From NCBI RefSeq assembly GCF_958298935.1, contig NC_084938.1, positions 5,587,501 to 5,651,500 on the forward strand: a stretch of 64,000 bases of DNA, given 5' to 3'. Each line of letters begins with the position of its first letter. Positions within the stretch are counted from its first letter, which is position 1. Of the stretch, positions 34,001-46,237 are shown piece by piece. The translations under genes were made by a program, and so were the position numbers. The notes beneath the pieces were generated by a model. It made no database searches. It was not told the origin of the DNA and saw only the letters and a program-made list of their open reading frames with translations. Source of the DNA: Phragmites australis. Taxonomy: Eukaryota; Streptophyta; Magnoliopsida; Poales; Poaceae.

Positions 34001-37000
34001 CTGCGTGTCATTTCATTAAAAGAGAGGAAACCAAAGTACAACAAACAACGAAACACAAAAAACAGACCAAACACCAAGAAAAATACAAATGTAGCACCCT
34101 CTTGCAAGAAAATTCTAATAAAACACCAATTGAATTATTGTACTAACTCTATGTCCCAATGATTCACAGGATTCAACTGCTTCCTAGAAGATTTAACAGC
34201 ATTTACATGATCTAGTTGTAAATGCATCATACTCGGACTCCTGTAGAGAAAAGGCACGAAACTTGGATTGGAAAATGAAGAAATTGTTTATTGCAACCAA
34301 TATCTCAGTTCTACAATCAAACTTTCCATACATATATTTACGAGAGATGAAAAAAAGTAAAACAATTTCTCACATCATTACGAACAGCATCATTTTCAAT
34401 CTTCAGGTAAAACTTTACGGCATACTCATATTGTCCCATATTTTCGAAAGTGCTAGCAAGCTCCTTAATTACATCAGTGTCATCTTCTGATGGCTCCAAG
34501 TGCACAGCCTGAAGGAAAACCTGCACAGAAATAATGTTACATGAGGAACTAAATAACTAGATTTGTATATTTTTCACTGAGTTTGGAAAACATGGACTTT
34601 ATGCAAGCAAGCTAATCCTACAGAATCATATTTACAAGTCATTCTATAAGAGGGTTAGGGAATTCTGGCATGACAGTACTTGAAACAAAGGAGAGCACAG
34701 GAGGGAACTCGATTAAACAAGAATGGATTGTGTCAAGTGAGATACAACAGAACAGTCTGGAACAAACCTCAGCATGTTTCATGTCTCCAAGATAAGCATG
34801 GCAGATTACTTCTTTTGCCTGCAATTGTACTGGTAATTCGTGTTGAGATCCCAATAGTAGGTGTGCCTTCTCGATCTGCTTTAGTGCTTCACTAAGAGCA
34901 TTATTTCTCAGATAAAGTGATATCAATAAATCTAGAACACTCCAGTCAATGTTAGTAGTTCGAGTATTGACGTAGTCTTCCAACAAATTAATAGCTTTGT
35001 CAATTTGACCACAATCTCTGTACATCTGAAAGGAAATGCAAGAATCAAGAAGTGGTTCAAGTTCAACTCCCTTGAACTGATGACACTGAAATACTACAAT
35101 CATACTCCCGGGAATAAATTTGCACGGATCCAGGTTTGCAAAACAGAACCAGCACTAAAATCTGGTCCAGGCCAATTCACATTTTCACCAGTTTTCTTGA
35201 TGCATTTTGAAATTGAAAGTTATCAAAACAAAGGGGATCAGAAGCCGGGAATTGAGCAGTGAGAACTAATGTACACTTTTCAATGGAAATTTAGGGACTA
35301 AACCGATCCAGGGATGGAAATTCAAAGCAGGCCAGTTCTGGTTTATAGACAACCTCCTAGGTGTTTACTCAACCCTACTCCCTACAAGAATTCATGCATA
35401 AAATTTTTGCCATCGCCGTGCTCCAAGAGCTTCTTTCACAGATTACACTACTAAAGGAAAGACTAAAAAAACAGTGCTATACCAGATTCATGGTCCACAA
35501 TAAAAAATTATAATATCAGCAGGCTACAGGCTTGGAGCAAAATAAGGTTTTTATTGTAGTGTTCACTCTAAATTCAGGTGAGTGGATTAGTACATTGGCT
35601 CTGGAAAGCATATAATGTGCTCTTCAACAAAACTTTGACCAATAATAGATAAGCTAGTACTTGATTTAACATGTTAGTTGTGCAACATGTCTAAATTGGT
35701 AAAAGGTGCTAGTTACTGATGTGTGCTGCACTAAACCACTAACATTAAGGTTAGTTTCAGGCTCGTCAAAACTTGCAGACGCTACTGATGTTACAATGAA
35801 ATGGAGATAAAATTTCTATAGTTTCAAGCAATGGTCACAACAAATTGTCATATGGAAATTGGAATAGACCTGTGCTGCTACTTTACGAACGAATACATTG
35901 GCAGGATCAATTCTAATTATCTGCTCATATATCTCAGCAGCTTTCTGATAGTCATGAAGTTCGCGATATATATTAGCACAACCATACTTCAGTCCTACAT
36001 CTTCTGGATCTGCCCTCATTGCTTTTAAATAACAGTGTCTTGCCAGAGAAGCATCCTTTTTTCTCCTGTAATAAAGTAGTCGGTGAGATAACTATCTATA
36101 TTATTTTGGAACAATGAGTTCATTATATTCAGGAAAAAACACTATTTATGTCAGATTATCAGTACTTGAAGAAATTTATAATTGCTCACATTGACGAGAA
36201 CATATGGTTGATGTAGAATGCATATGACATTATCTCAAAGAAAAAACTGAGGGAGCGAATAGTATATTATTCCATTAAACAAGTATATCTACATCCAAAC
36301 CTGAAATTTAAAAACAGTTAACAGCCCCTAGCCTGGTCCAAAATGGACTACCATAGATTGAACTGGTACAGTTAAAAGCGCACGCCTAGGCACTCAGGCA
36401 AGGTGGAACGCGGCATAACCGCCTCAAACCGCTCCAAGCGCCGCGCACTTGGTCAGGCGTGTGCTTTTTTGGGTTAAAACACAAGGCGCCAGAGCACAAA
36501 GCACTCACCTTTCCCTCTCCTGACTTCTGTCATCATTTCTTTTTGGTTTTTCAAGGCACAACCTGTTTCTTTGTTGAAATGTCTGCTGCCTATATGCAAG
36601 CATGTATCGTGTTCATACTGCCTTTTTCTATCATGTAGTTAATAGCTGCAGTAGGTTACGACAGCTTTATCCCTTCCCATCTATCTCCTACTAGAAAGCT
36701 ATTTTTCTAAATTAAAATACATGCAATTGATCCGTAACATGTTGGGTAGGAGGCAATTCTACATGTCAGATATGAAAGAATCAGACATGGAACTTCTTTC
36801 GATTTTACATTATAGATTGAATTCTAACATTATATGTTAGGGGAAGCATTCATATTTAATATAATACTTGCGCCTGGTGTTCCTCAGGCACGTGTTTTTT
36901 TACTATTACTAGTACATTTATTTATTATTCTTTTATCATCATCTTTTTAGTTGGGTATTGTGGGTTTCATCTCTAACCTACCCCAACTTGCTTGGGACAA

Positions 37001-40000
37001 AGGCTTTGTTGTTGTTGCGCCTAAGGCAATTTAAGTACCTTGCGACTCAAGTGCGCATTCCGCTTTTGACTGCACTGGATTGAACATGACAAGAACAAAA
37101 TAGCCTAATAATATTCCCTAAATGTCTCTCCATCACTCCAAAACTAAATTTCAAAAAGAGAATATTGTTGGCTGTTGCTCATCTAACAAACATCATGCTG
37201 ATAAGTGATATGGAAATGTCATAATTTCATATCGTGGCAAACGATCTAAATATATTCAATTATGTATGAAACCATATTGTGTTGATGCCCTAGTGCAACC
37301 GCATTCAACAAATCTGTAGAGAGAGATCAAATATCACCTGCATTTAAGCTATGCACACAACATTTTCACTCAGAAAATTATGAAATAAAATAATTCAACA
37401 ATAAGAAATCAATCAAACTACAGGAAAACCAAAAAGGTCAAAAGAAAATAGTACAAAGTAAACTCACAATGCCAAGGGAATGAGTTTCTTCCACAGAGAT
37501 GCATCCTTTGGGGAGACATATGCGGCAAGCATCAGGAAGTTTATGGCTTTATCTACTTCACCAGTCTCTATATAAATGCTACCAAGTAGATAATATGAAT
37601 TTGAAAAATTTGGTGCAATTCTCACAATCTCATGAAGTATAGGAATTGCCTGCAACAAAGGACACCAGCGCAATGTTACTGTCAGACAAATCCAAACATG
37701 ACAAACATGCCCCAAGGGAACAAGTTACACGAGAAGTTGGCATAAACAGAAACAGAACTACAAACAATCAATATCAAGGATGATTGCATAAAAGACTGCT
37801 GTAAAACTTTTATTTTCACGACAACCATTATTACTGATAATCCTTAATTTTGTAAATATAAGTTGAGTTATTCAATAATCTACATTAGGCAATTAGCAAG
37901 CCAGTGAGGTGATGCAAAAAAGAGTTCACCTCCTATGCAACAACAGATATGTCACTGGATTGAATTATCCCCACAGACTAAATGGTCAAGGCACTGCATA
38001 ATGAAGCTGTCAAAAAGAATTACAAGAGATTCCACACGAATTCAACTAAAAACAAGGAAAACCATGAAAATTTAGTAGTTCAGCTAGGGATTCTAAATTC
38101 TAATCAAGTATGAAGTAATTAGTTATTAGTAATCCAAGTTTTCTGAACAAAAAATCAATAATCCTCTTAACCGTCAGCTAAATGATAAACTAGCTCACAG
38201 TGAGTATAACATATATGGGCATAATATGTAGAAGTTGTTAAGAACATGGATGGATATAAGGGGTGAAGGACATAATATGTAGAAGTTGTTAAGAACATGG
38301 ATGAATATAAGGGGTGAAGGCGGTCTCAAATAATATTATTCCTTTACTTAACTGACAGATCCTACTGCTAGATGCATATCAACATCTGGTCTGTCAAAAA
38401 ACTATCACAGGCAGCAGTTAGGTCAACTGAACAAAGCATCCAGCTGAACATTTATTCATCGTTTGACTTATGAATTGTTAGGGGGAAAAGTTCACTAACA
38501 TGGGCTAAATAAGCATGCAAATAAGTAAAAGTCATGATCTTGCTGGTAGAAACATCACATTGAATTGGGCAACTAACATAATCAACCTATGCATCGAATA
38601 ACTTGTCAACAATATAGAGTATGCAAGTAACAGGGAGCCAACAACTTCTGTTCAGAGTAAGCAAGTTAGAGATTAGACCTCCTTAAATTTGCTGTCAGCA
38701 AAAAGTAGAGTAGCATCACCCAACTTTTTAATAACTTCAGGATTGCACTTATTCTTTGTTCCTTTCTTTCTTCCCCTTTTCTTGGTCTGACGCAAAAGAA
38801 AGAAAAGGAGAGCAAATTTACCAATTAGTTAGCAAATATGATAACTAAAAATAAATAAATGGACTGAATTAAACACAAGTACACAACATGACAGCGCGTG
38901 TTCAATAATCAACATAATAACTGTTTTCCAGATTAAGACAAAAACAGTTTCTGCAAAGAACTTGCAACAGCTAATCTAGCCTCAAATGAAGCTAGACATA
39001 AAAGGGAAATGTACTTGATTGAACAGAATAGAATGTTGTCATTAAAACCACACAATCAGGTTCCTTGGTCTTCATTCAATTCTGAGAAATCTTCAAAATG
39101 CCATAATGCTAAGCATACTTCCTAGCGAAAAAATTATGGGGAAGAAAACATAAAATGGAAGCACCAGTCCCAGACCATAAATAATGCTGATAGGTACTGT
39201 GGAATTCTACAGTGGACTCCAAGAGAGCTTTGGTGTAATGGTATGTACTTCATTTCCAGAAGATCCATGGAAAATATTGAGTTATCTGTGTTCTCCATGT
39301 GCAATCAATATTACAAGGGAATATTCTGTGTTCAAAGACCTTAAGGAAAGAGTACCGTACATCTTTGGACTTTCTTTTGCGCCGAAGACCGAAGCCTTCC
39401 ATCAGTTGGTCAAATATGGTCGCCGCTTCCGCTTCCGAAAGCTCATACTGCCTTGGCCTCTTGGAACATTCCTCCCTGGAAGATGACCAAGAGCTGGTTC
39501 TCAAACATAACTATCGCAAAAAACAGTTGCTTGTAATAAATTACATGACGGATCGCACAATGCATGGAAATGAAAACTAAAAACAGCACGCGAGAAGGAA
39601 AATAGCACTTCCAAGAGCACCACAGGGTCATGAGAGCTCCGCATAAATACTAACTATTGAAGCATAGGTAACAGTGGCATACGGAATCGAAGTAGAAAGG
39701 TACCATTACATGGCAAGCAATGCTTAGAAATCTACTACTCCATGAAACTGGTCAAGCAATCAGAAAGGTGTGAATCATTAGTAGCAAGTTGCACCAAGCC
39801 CTTGCAAATAAGCTGAAACAAATTAGTCACTAGACGGCACTTGAGCGCCTTAATTCTGTTTAGCACCACGTTTAGCCAGACAATGTCCCAATTTTATCAC
39901 TAAACTCTAGCATTAGTATAGATAAAACTGAAGCAGCAAGGTGGAGGAGGAAATTTAGCACCTCACCTCGGGGGAAGCTCCTCGGCGAGGGCCTTGCGCT

Positions 40001-40223
40001 TGCGCGCCGCGAGCGCCTCGTAATCTTGCGCGCGGGCGGCAGCGCTCCGCTCCGCCATCTCCACGCACTGCATCGCCTCCTCGGCGTCGCCGAACTCGTA
40101 CCCATCCTCCTCATCCTCATCCTCGAACTCCTCATCATGTTCCTCCCCGTCGCGCCCGCGATCCCCCGCCTCCTCCGCGACGGACGCTCGCTGGCCGCCG
40201 CCGTCCCCCGTCACAGCCGACAT
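25045..40223 (-). CDS. GTF3C3: TFIIIC subunit, GTF3C3/Tfc4 homolog (TPR protein)
   Basis: There are eighteen coding exons: 40223-39967, 39475-39361, 38786-38679, 37649-37468, 36065-35870, 35025-34768, 34520-34374, 33322-33244, 32762-32649, 32578-32409, 31718-31600, 29123-29048, 28961-28890, 27784-27658, 27246-27132, 25902-25712, 25622-25510 and 25314-25045 (stop TAG). All introns are GT-AG. The phases join into 2709 nt, or 902 residues, close to the animal protein's length. The N-terminus is acidic (EEFEDEDEEDGYEFGD), then basic (RRKRKS, KKRGRKKG). Many TPR units follow (YYLLGSIYIETGEVDKAI, YQKAAEIYEQIIRIDP), and the C-terminus matches the family: FAFLYRYLRLCG, EAFYNIARAYHHIGL and the final LARRILKTYC. 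In yeast and animals this subunit links promoter-bound TFIIIC to TFIIIB for RNA polymerase III transcription of tRNA and 5S rRNA genes, in the nucleus. Two larger introns carry LTR insertions and another a hAT-like element. Confidence 0.92.
26087..26479. mobile_element. Solo LTR (393 bp) in a TFIIIC intron
   Basis: The segment begins TGTCATGTGCG and ends CCCTAACA, flanked on both sides by CAAGC (26082-26086 and 26480-26484). A 5-bp duplication around a TG...CA unit without internal coding sequence is the signature of a solo LTR left by recombination between two LTRs. It contains taaataaagg near 26300. It lies between exons 15 and 16 of the GTF3C3 homolog. Confidence 0.8.
29412..30940. mobile_element. 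Short non-autonomous LTR retrotransposon in a TFIIIC intron
   Basis: Two direct repeats of 118 bp, 29412-29529 and 30823-30940, both run TGTTAAGG...CCTAACA and differ at about 15 positions. The unit is flanked by TAAAT on both sides (29407-29411 and 30941-30945). Directly after the first LTR, TGACACTAGAGC resembles the initiator-methionine tRNA primer site TGGTATCAGAGC (8 of 12). Directly before the second LTR, AAGGGG is a short polypurine tract. The internal 1.29 kb has no gag or pol motif; a 150-codon open frame on - (30245-29793) has no recognised domain. It lies between exons 11 and 12 of the GTF3C3 homolog. Confidence 0.85.
33955..34110 (-). mobile_element. Possible 3' end of an L1-type LINE
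   Basis: On + the sequence cattttttttctcgaacgcg is followed by aggaaagctgcgtgtcattt. This looks like the reverse complement of grass L1-type (Cin4-like) LINE tails, which end in a short poly-A. The upper border is unclear and no coding part remains. It lies in the intron between exons 7 and 8 of the GTF3C3 homolog. Confidence 0.35.
36364..37077. mobile_element. Non-autonomous hAT-like element in a TFIIIC intron
   Basis: The 714-bp segment is flanked by GATTGAAC on both sides (36356-36363 and 37078-37085), an 8-bp duplication as hAT transposons make. Its inverted ends, TGGTACAGTTAAAAGCGC and CAGTGCAGTCAAAAGCGG, agree at 13 of 18 positions, and four of the five differences are transitions. No transposase is present. 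Another retroelement tail lies inside it (36962-37017). The element sits between exons 4 and 5 of the GTF3C3 homolog. Confidence 0.75.
36962..37017 (+). mobile_element. RTE-LINE or Au-SINE 3' tail nested in the hAT element
   Basis: The sequence gggtttcatctctaacctac, then caacttgcttgggacaaagg and ctttgttgttgttg matches the 3' end of the RTE-type LINE at 16170-16245, including the (TTG)n tail. Grass Au SINEs share this tail, so either source is possible. It seems to be only a 3' end. Confidence 0.55.
38220..38321. repeat. Tandem duplication of 51 bp
   Basis: The 51-bp unit starting cataatatgtagaagttgtt occurs twice head to tail (38220-38270 and 38271-38321) with one or two differences near the unit ends and middle. 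It lies in the GTF3C3 intron between exons 3 and 4. Confidence 0.85.
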
Positions 40224-42096
40224 CGCCGGAGGCGCGCAAGCTGAGGGTGGTGGTAGAAGGCGCAGGATGACTCCTCACTAGGCGCGCGCCCGGCTCCGTC
40301 CACCTCACCCCCCGCCGCGCCACTCGCCGAGGGTCGCAACGCCCGCTTAGTTACGGCCCCGCTGGATGGCTGGGGCGAGGGTGAAGGCGTAGTGCCGCGT
40401 GATGGAGCTGAGCAGCGGCGGAGGAGGGCGGGGCGATGGACCCCAGACGGCCGGGCGGCGACGTGCGAGCAGGCGGCGGAGGGCGGCGTGCGTGATTTCA
40501 GGTGGCACTGTCTCCCTTCCCTCTTCGGGCTACTACTGGGCTAGTCAGTAACACTGGTGGGCTGGGCCTGTTGGTGGGCTGGGCCTGCTGGTGGGCTAGG
40601 ATGGGCCTTTTCCTACTGTTGGGAGGCCCAGCAAGATGTTGATTTTTTATATTTTAAATCGAAAAATTGAAAAATAGACTTGTGTTTTGAAACATCACAC
40701 GTCTAGGCTCGCCCCAGCCAACGGGTGATAGGTAAAAAAATTAGCATTCTAATGCTCTTAAAATTCAAAATACTATTAAAATAGTTATGAAAAATATATA
40801 TGGTGTAGAGGATGTTATAATCTAGCTTTAAAAATTCAACTTAAAAAATTAATTGTGCAGATGTACTATTTTTCAAAATGTACATCTATTTTTGTAATTT
40901 TTTATTTTAAAAATATAAAAATTAAAAAATATCGCAAGATGTTCAGGTTCAGTTTTCATCTGGCATGGCATATGTGATCTGTAAAAAAAAAAATTAGATA
41001 AAGTCCCTGTGATCTGGATAGTGCATATCAGGTCTGTTCATTAGTTTTCCGACCATCAATCTCACTCAAGCTGTTCATGAGGATCGATCGAGACGAGAAT
41101 TTTGACTTATTCGTCAAGTAATGTCTGCAGTAACAAAGTTGCCAAGAAACTCTTTAGGCGTTTTGCCATGAAGGCATGAATCTCACAAGCACAGACGATT
41201 GCGGTGACAGCAATAACCAGTAAAAAATAAATATAGGAAGTAACCCTTCCATGGAGGAGAACAAAGTGACTACCTTTATCCAAAAATATAGAGCAGTAAG
41301 GGAACTGGAGACGGGAATTCCGATTAAGTTTCACAATGATTCGTGAGAATTGAACCCGGAAGATATCTCATTCTACATTATCATTGAGTGCTAATGGCAA
41401 AAGGAAATTTTATCATTTTAATCCTTATTGTTCGAAACGTTTTATATTTATTTGAGTATCTAAATGATATCAAATAAAAAAATTCTCAATTATAAAATTA
41501 TAGATCTTATCTAGAGCTACAATTTACATATAAAACTTACCTCCGTATGACATCGTATGAATAAGTTCTCAAATTACGAAGACGTGCTGCAAATTTAATT
41601 TAAAACCGCAAAGTTATGAATTTATTAGTGTTCTATAGTAGTGTTAAATGGTTGGGCTTCAGACCCGTGCCTAAAATAATATAGAACAGCTGGAGCACTG
41701 TATATCTGTCAGTGTACAAGTGAGAAGGTAGAGATCCAAGCATGCAACCGAAACTGAAATTTTAGACATTGCCATATTGCACATGAGTCATATGGTTCTT
41801 CTTTCCTGGGCATTGAAGACGAAGACACGACCAACGAAGTTGTAGAGCTCCATGTTCCTTTCACTAACACCAACAAGAACCAGCGTTATCTAAGACATGT
41901 GTCTAAATTTATTTATTGAATTGGACATTCTAAATCTGAATCGGATTTCGACACCTACATCGAATTTTAAGTTATATTTTGTGTGTCCAAATTTTGTTTA
42001 CCGAATCGGACGCCTGAGTCCGAGTTGAATTCTGACACCCGTATCCATATCTAGGTAACCCAGACAAAAATATGTATCTTTTGTGTTTAGAAGATG
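40224..42096. other. GTF3C3 promoter region and repeat fragments
   Basis: The first 300 bp upstream of the gene are very GC-rich, as expected of a promoter and leader. From about 41310 to 41640 a decayed copy of the AT-rich module and the tRNA-like B box (gggttcaattc on -, about 41350) also found in the CACTA elements can be traced. No other gene is visible. Confidence 0.45.
40537..40630. promoter_or_regulatory. Cluster of site II (TGGGCY) motifs upstream of GTF3C3 homolog
   Basis: TGGGCT or TGGGCC occurs at 40537, 40558, 40563, 40575, 40580, 40592 and 40602, with GGCCCA (the reverse form) at 40625. The cluster lies 314-407 bp upstream of the GTF3C3 start codon. Site II elements bind TCP transcription factors and are common in plant promoters of ribosomal protein and cell-growth genes. 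Regulation of this gene by them is an inference. Part of the cluster is a short tandem repeat of ggtgggctgggcctg. Confidence 0.55.
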
Positions 42097-43836
42097 TGTA
42101 GCATCTAGGCCCCTAGATAAGTGGTAAGAGTTTCGATGATTAATGATAACCGTATCATTGTGACTAACATATGTGTTTTGAACGGTATCAAAGAAAAAAG
42201 AAAAACTTAGTTCACAATGATGCTTTGATACTCTTGGTCCTTTAAGTGTTTATATGGACGATCAAAGGACATGTGCATGAAGATTAAAGATCTTCTAGTT
42301 CTAAGTGTCACAAGGAGATGAAGGACACTTAGAGTAGTATAGGTTCTATTTCTTTTTAGTCTTTTGACCGTACTATAAAGGGGTTAAGAGTTGTAGCTTA
42401 ACCTAGGTGAGTCTAGATATAGTTGATGCACACTTGTGAAGTTCTAGAGCTAGGTAGCTCATACAAGCTTTTGGTTGAGTGTCCAAGAAGTTAGAACTCA
42501 AGATTTGTTTGAATTGGATGAATTCAGCGAAAATTCAACACACCGGATGATCCTCTGTATGAAGAGTGTACTCACCGGAGTTTATTTTGGTCGAGGACAG
42601 CAAAGATCTTTAGCTTGGTCAGGTTGGTCCGGCGCCAAAATTGTTGTCAGCACCGGAGTAATTTCCTAAGAGTTCTGAGTTGAAAAATTGTTGAAGTCCA
42701 CGCCGGATGGTTCGGCGTTCGAGTGGTGAGATCGCCGGAGCAATCTTTGCAGTGCAGTCTCGGTGTGATTCTACACGCCGGATGGTCTGGCGTACTGAAG
42801 AGTATTCGCCGGAGTTTTTTTTTTTACACAGAGAGAGTCGGCGTATATGCACCGGATGGTCCAGCGTATGGTCGGATAAACGCCGGATGACTTTATACAG
42901 AAAGGTTGCAAACGATCATCTGGCCGATTTCAATACGCCGGATGATCCGACGTTAGTCTGGATGAAACGCCGGAGCTTTAACGGCTAATGGAACAGTTAA
43001 CGGCTATTCTGTCAGGGGTATTAGCACCGGATATCCCGGTGTGGAGAGAGTCATTCACACCGAACTTTCCGGCGTTAAGAAAAATTCTGGGTTGTTAGGC
43101 AACGGATAATTCTTGATCCTTAGCCTATAAATACGTACTCATTTGGTCTCATATTGCGCTCTTGCGACCCTGTAGCAGCTTATACACTTGGTGTGTCATT
43201 TAGAAGCAAGAGAGAGCACTTGTGTTAATTCCAAGTTCTTAGTTGAAGATTAAGGATATCTTTAGTGCTTGAAGAGTAACAAGTGTGCATCTAGCTGTTG
43301 TCTAGGCTTGGTCTTTGTCAAGTGAAGCTTGAAGTTTGTTACTCTTGGTGGTTGGCAACACCTAGACAGTCTTGGTGATCGAAGGTGTTCTCGGTGAGCT
43401 CTTGGAGGACTTGTGGGAGCCCCAGGAAGAGATGATGTACTTAGTTTGATCCCCGCCAATCCGAAGATAGAGAAGGGGCAATCAAGAGGGAGCACTTGAG
43501 TCTTGGTGACTCAAGGGGGAGCTACATCCTTGGTGGATGCTCCAACGAGGACTAGGGGGAAGTGCCAACTTCTCGAAACCTCGGGAAAAAAAATTGGTGT
43601 TCTCTTCTCCAACTATTTACATTCCCGCAATTTACTTTGAGTATCTTTGTTCTTGCAAGTCTTTCTTTACCGCTCTCTCTCTTAGTTATCTTACTTGTTT
43701 AGTTGCCTTGTCCTAGTTTAAATCATGTAGTTGCATTTCCTTTTATATAGGCTAAGGTTGTTATTTGTTTTAGAAAACGGTAGAAGTTTTAATTAGCGCC
43801 CAATTCACTCCCCTCTTAGGCCATTCGATTCTTTCA
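42097..43836 (+). mobile_element. Solo LTR (1,740 bp)
   Basis: The segment begins TGTAGCATCTAGG and ends GATTCTTTCA, and is flanked on both sides by AGATG (42092-42096 and 43837-43841). The 3' end, with caattcactcccctcttagg, is characteristic of large grass Copia (SIRE/Maximus-like) LTRs and suggests + orientation. Between about 42540 and 43070 near-palindromic motifs related to cgccggatggtccggcg recur many times. No internal retrotransposon region is present. Confidence 0.82.
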
Positions 43837-43841
43837 AGATG

Positions 43842-44700
43842 TCAGAAGGAACTGTGCACCGCATTCACTCGACGGGACCTAGAGAAAGACAGTTCCTAAC
43901 TTTTCATTAAGTTAGGTATGATCTTCGAACCCTAAATAGGTCAGGTGAGTTTTTTCCTCCCAAACCACTGGACTTGTGAGAGAACCATAATTCTAGGCTT
44001 GAACTTGTTGAAAAGTAAGTTCATGCCTCAGTTCACTCCAACATCTTTAGACTTATCGTCGGGATCCTCTGAAGTTGCAACTAATAATGCAAAGGGCTAC
44101 AGTAAAATACATTAGATCCTCCTCAACCGTCAGATAAAAACAACGGATCTGATCTGGTGCTACAGTAACCAATAGACAGTAGAAACCATTGCTACAGTAC
44201 CAATAAGTAACCAATAAACAGTAGAAAACATGCTTGCTCGATTTGTTGCCTCCTATCACGAATTGACTACTTACTAAGCTTGCTCTGGTGGGTACTAGTT
44301 CATTAACATAGGGACTGTTCGTGGCTGTACTTGAATTGATCATGAATGTGTGCAGCGAAATGTGATTTGGATTGGAGTAGCACGCATGATTCATGTATGC
44401 ATTTGGTGAAGTAAATGTGTTTCATGTGTTTCAAAATATCTGGAATACACAGGATTACAGGGAAAATGACATTTTGTGAAGATGGCTTTAACCATACCCG
44501 TCGGGTCCATGAGTTAAGTAGCAAAATCTTCGGTCTTAATACAGTAAAACAAATACAAAGAATGTACTAGCATTTACACGCGCTTTTCAAAAAAGAATTG
44601 AAAAAAATTCAACACTATGTAGCAAACTGGTGAGAATTCTCTTGGTATCTCATTGTGAAGCTTGCCATGCCTAACCAGTCATTTTGAGATTGGTGAGCTT
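43842..44700. other. Intergenic DNA, no gene seen
   Basis: AT-rich sequence containing a stretch (44090-44230) with repeated ctacagta/acagtag motifs, probably a MITE remnant. Open frames are short and carry no recognised motif. Confidence 0.4.
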
Positions 44701-46237
44701 TCCCTCGCCATCTTTTTTTTTTCTTGCATCACTTGTCCTTTGGCCCAACACCGGTGCACCTCTCTACGGTGATTGAGCATCGTTGCGCCTCGATCACATT
44801 CCGATGGCAGGGCCACAGCCAGGCCCTCGGCCCTTGAACCTGCTGGGCGAACTCCCCGTGCCGTAGCCGTCCTTAACCGTCCGAATCCCCTTCTCCAACC
44901 TCTTTTCCACTGACGATCGAGCCATCGTCGCCTAACCGACTTCAGCCACTGCCTAGGCCCGCTCCGGTGGCTGGTTGCTGTCGTTGACCCCTAAAATGGA
45001 TCCACATGCTCATGTAGACCACTGGGCCCTAACTCATGACCCAAGCTGCAGCCCTAGTGCGACTCCAATGAGCTCTTCGGCGTGGCTCCGCACAATTGCT
45101 CCCCACAGCCCCCCCCCCCACCTTCACCGTCACTCCTCTCTACCGGTGAGCCGCACGCGCGCAAGCGTGACTGCTTTGGCCTGCTGGCGTGACCTGGGCA
45201 AAACACGTCGTGGATCGCCCCAGGCACGGCCCAGCAGCCAAGGGCGTGTCCCTATGAACCCAGCAACCAAATGCCTGTGAAGCCAAGCAACCCAACCTTA
45301 GTGGTCGTTACTGGGAAAACTCAGTCTAAGCCTAAGTCCAACCTGAGCCCAAGCCCCAAATACAGGCTAAGAACCAGTCCAAATCCATGTACTATGTAGT
45401 GGACCCCACTAGTACACTATACAGTAGGTCCCACATGTGGGCCCCACCCATGAATAATGATATTTCACTTTTTCTTGATTTAATTTTATATTAAATCTTC
45501 CGAGAGTCTTAACTTCTCCGTTCTAACTCTAATTTCGACAATTCTTTTATCTCAATTCGAGATCTATTTTTTTTTATCACAGTGTGATATCCATTATGGC
45601 TCATTTTATTTTCCATTTGATGTTAATTGTTTCTTCTCTAGTATAGGTCATCATTAATCATAACCGCGTTTGCAGAACAAGAGGATTTCACGGAGAACCC
45701 AGACTATCCTGACTTCAACCAATGTTTACAAGAAGACTACGGAGAAGGCAAATACTATATCCTTGATCATTTTGAGCACATGTTTTACAATAATCTAATT
45801 GATCAACTTAAAACATGATTTATTATCGTATGTGCTATTTCAATTGCTTACAATAGTTAAATCCTATCAAATAATTGGCATGCCTTAATGTCTTATCCAG
45901 AATATATGTCACCCTAGGATTTACCTATCGTTATCTATATTAACATCAGACGACACATTAATATCTAGCATGCTTATGATAGAATGCATCTCTTCGAAGG
46001 TGTCACTACGGAATACATCTCTTTGGAGATGTCGCTTCACTTTTTAATCAATTCAACTTATATGATATGAATCTTTGGTGATTGTGAAATCCTTGATGTC
46101 GTGTGGGATATGGCAGGGGTGTATAAAAAGGGAGAAAACTATTTTTCTGAGAGCAAGTAGGGTAGTCCTCTGGTAGAGGATGCTCTTAGGGGCATGAGTT
46201 ACCTCTACGATATTCATTACCAGCTGAAGATGCCTAC

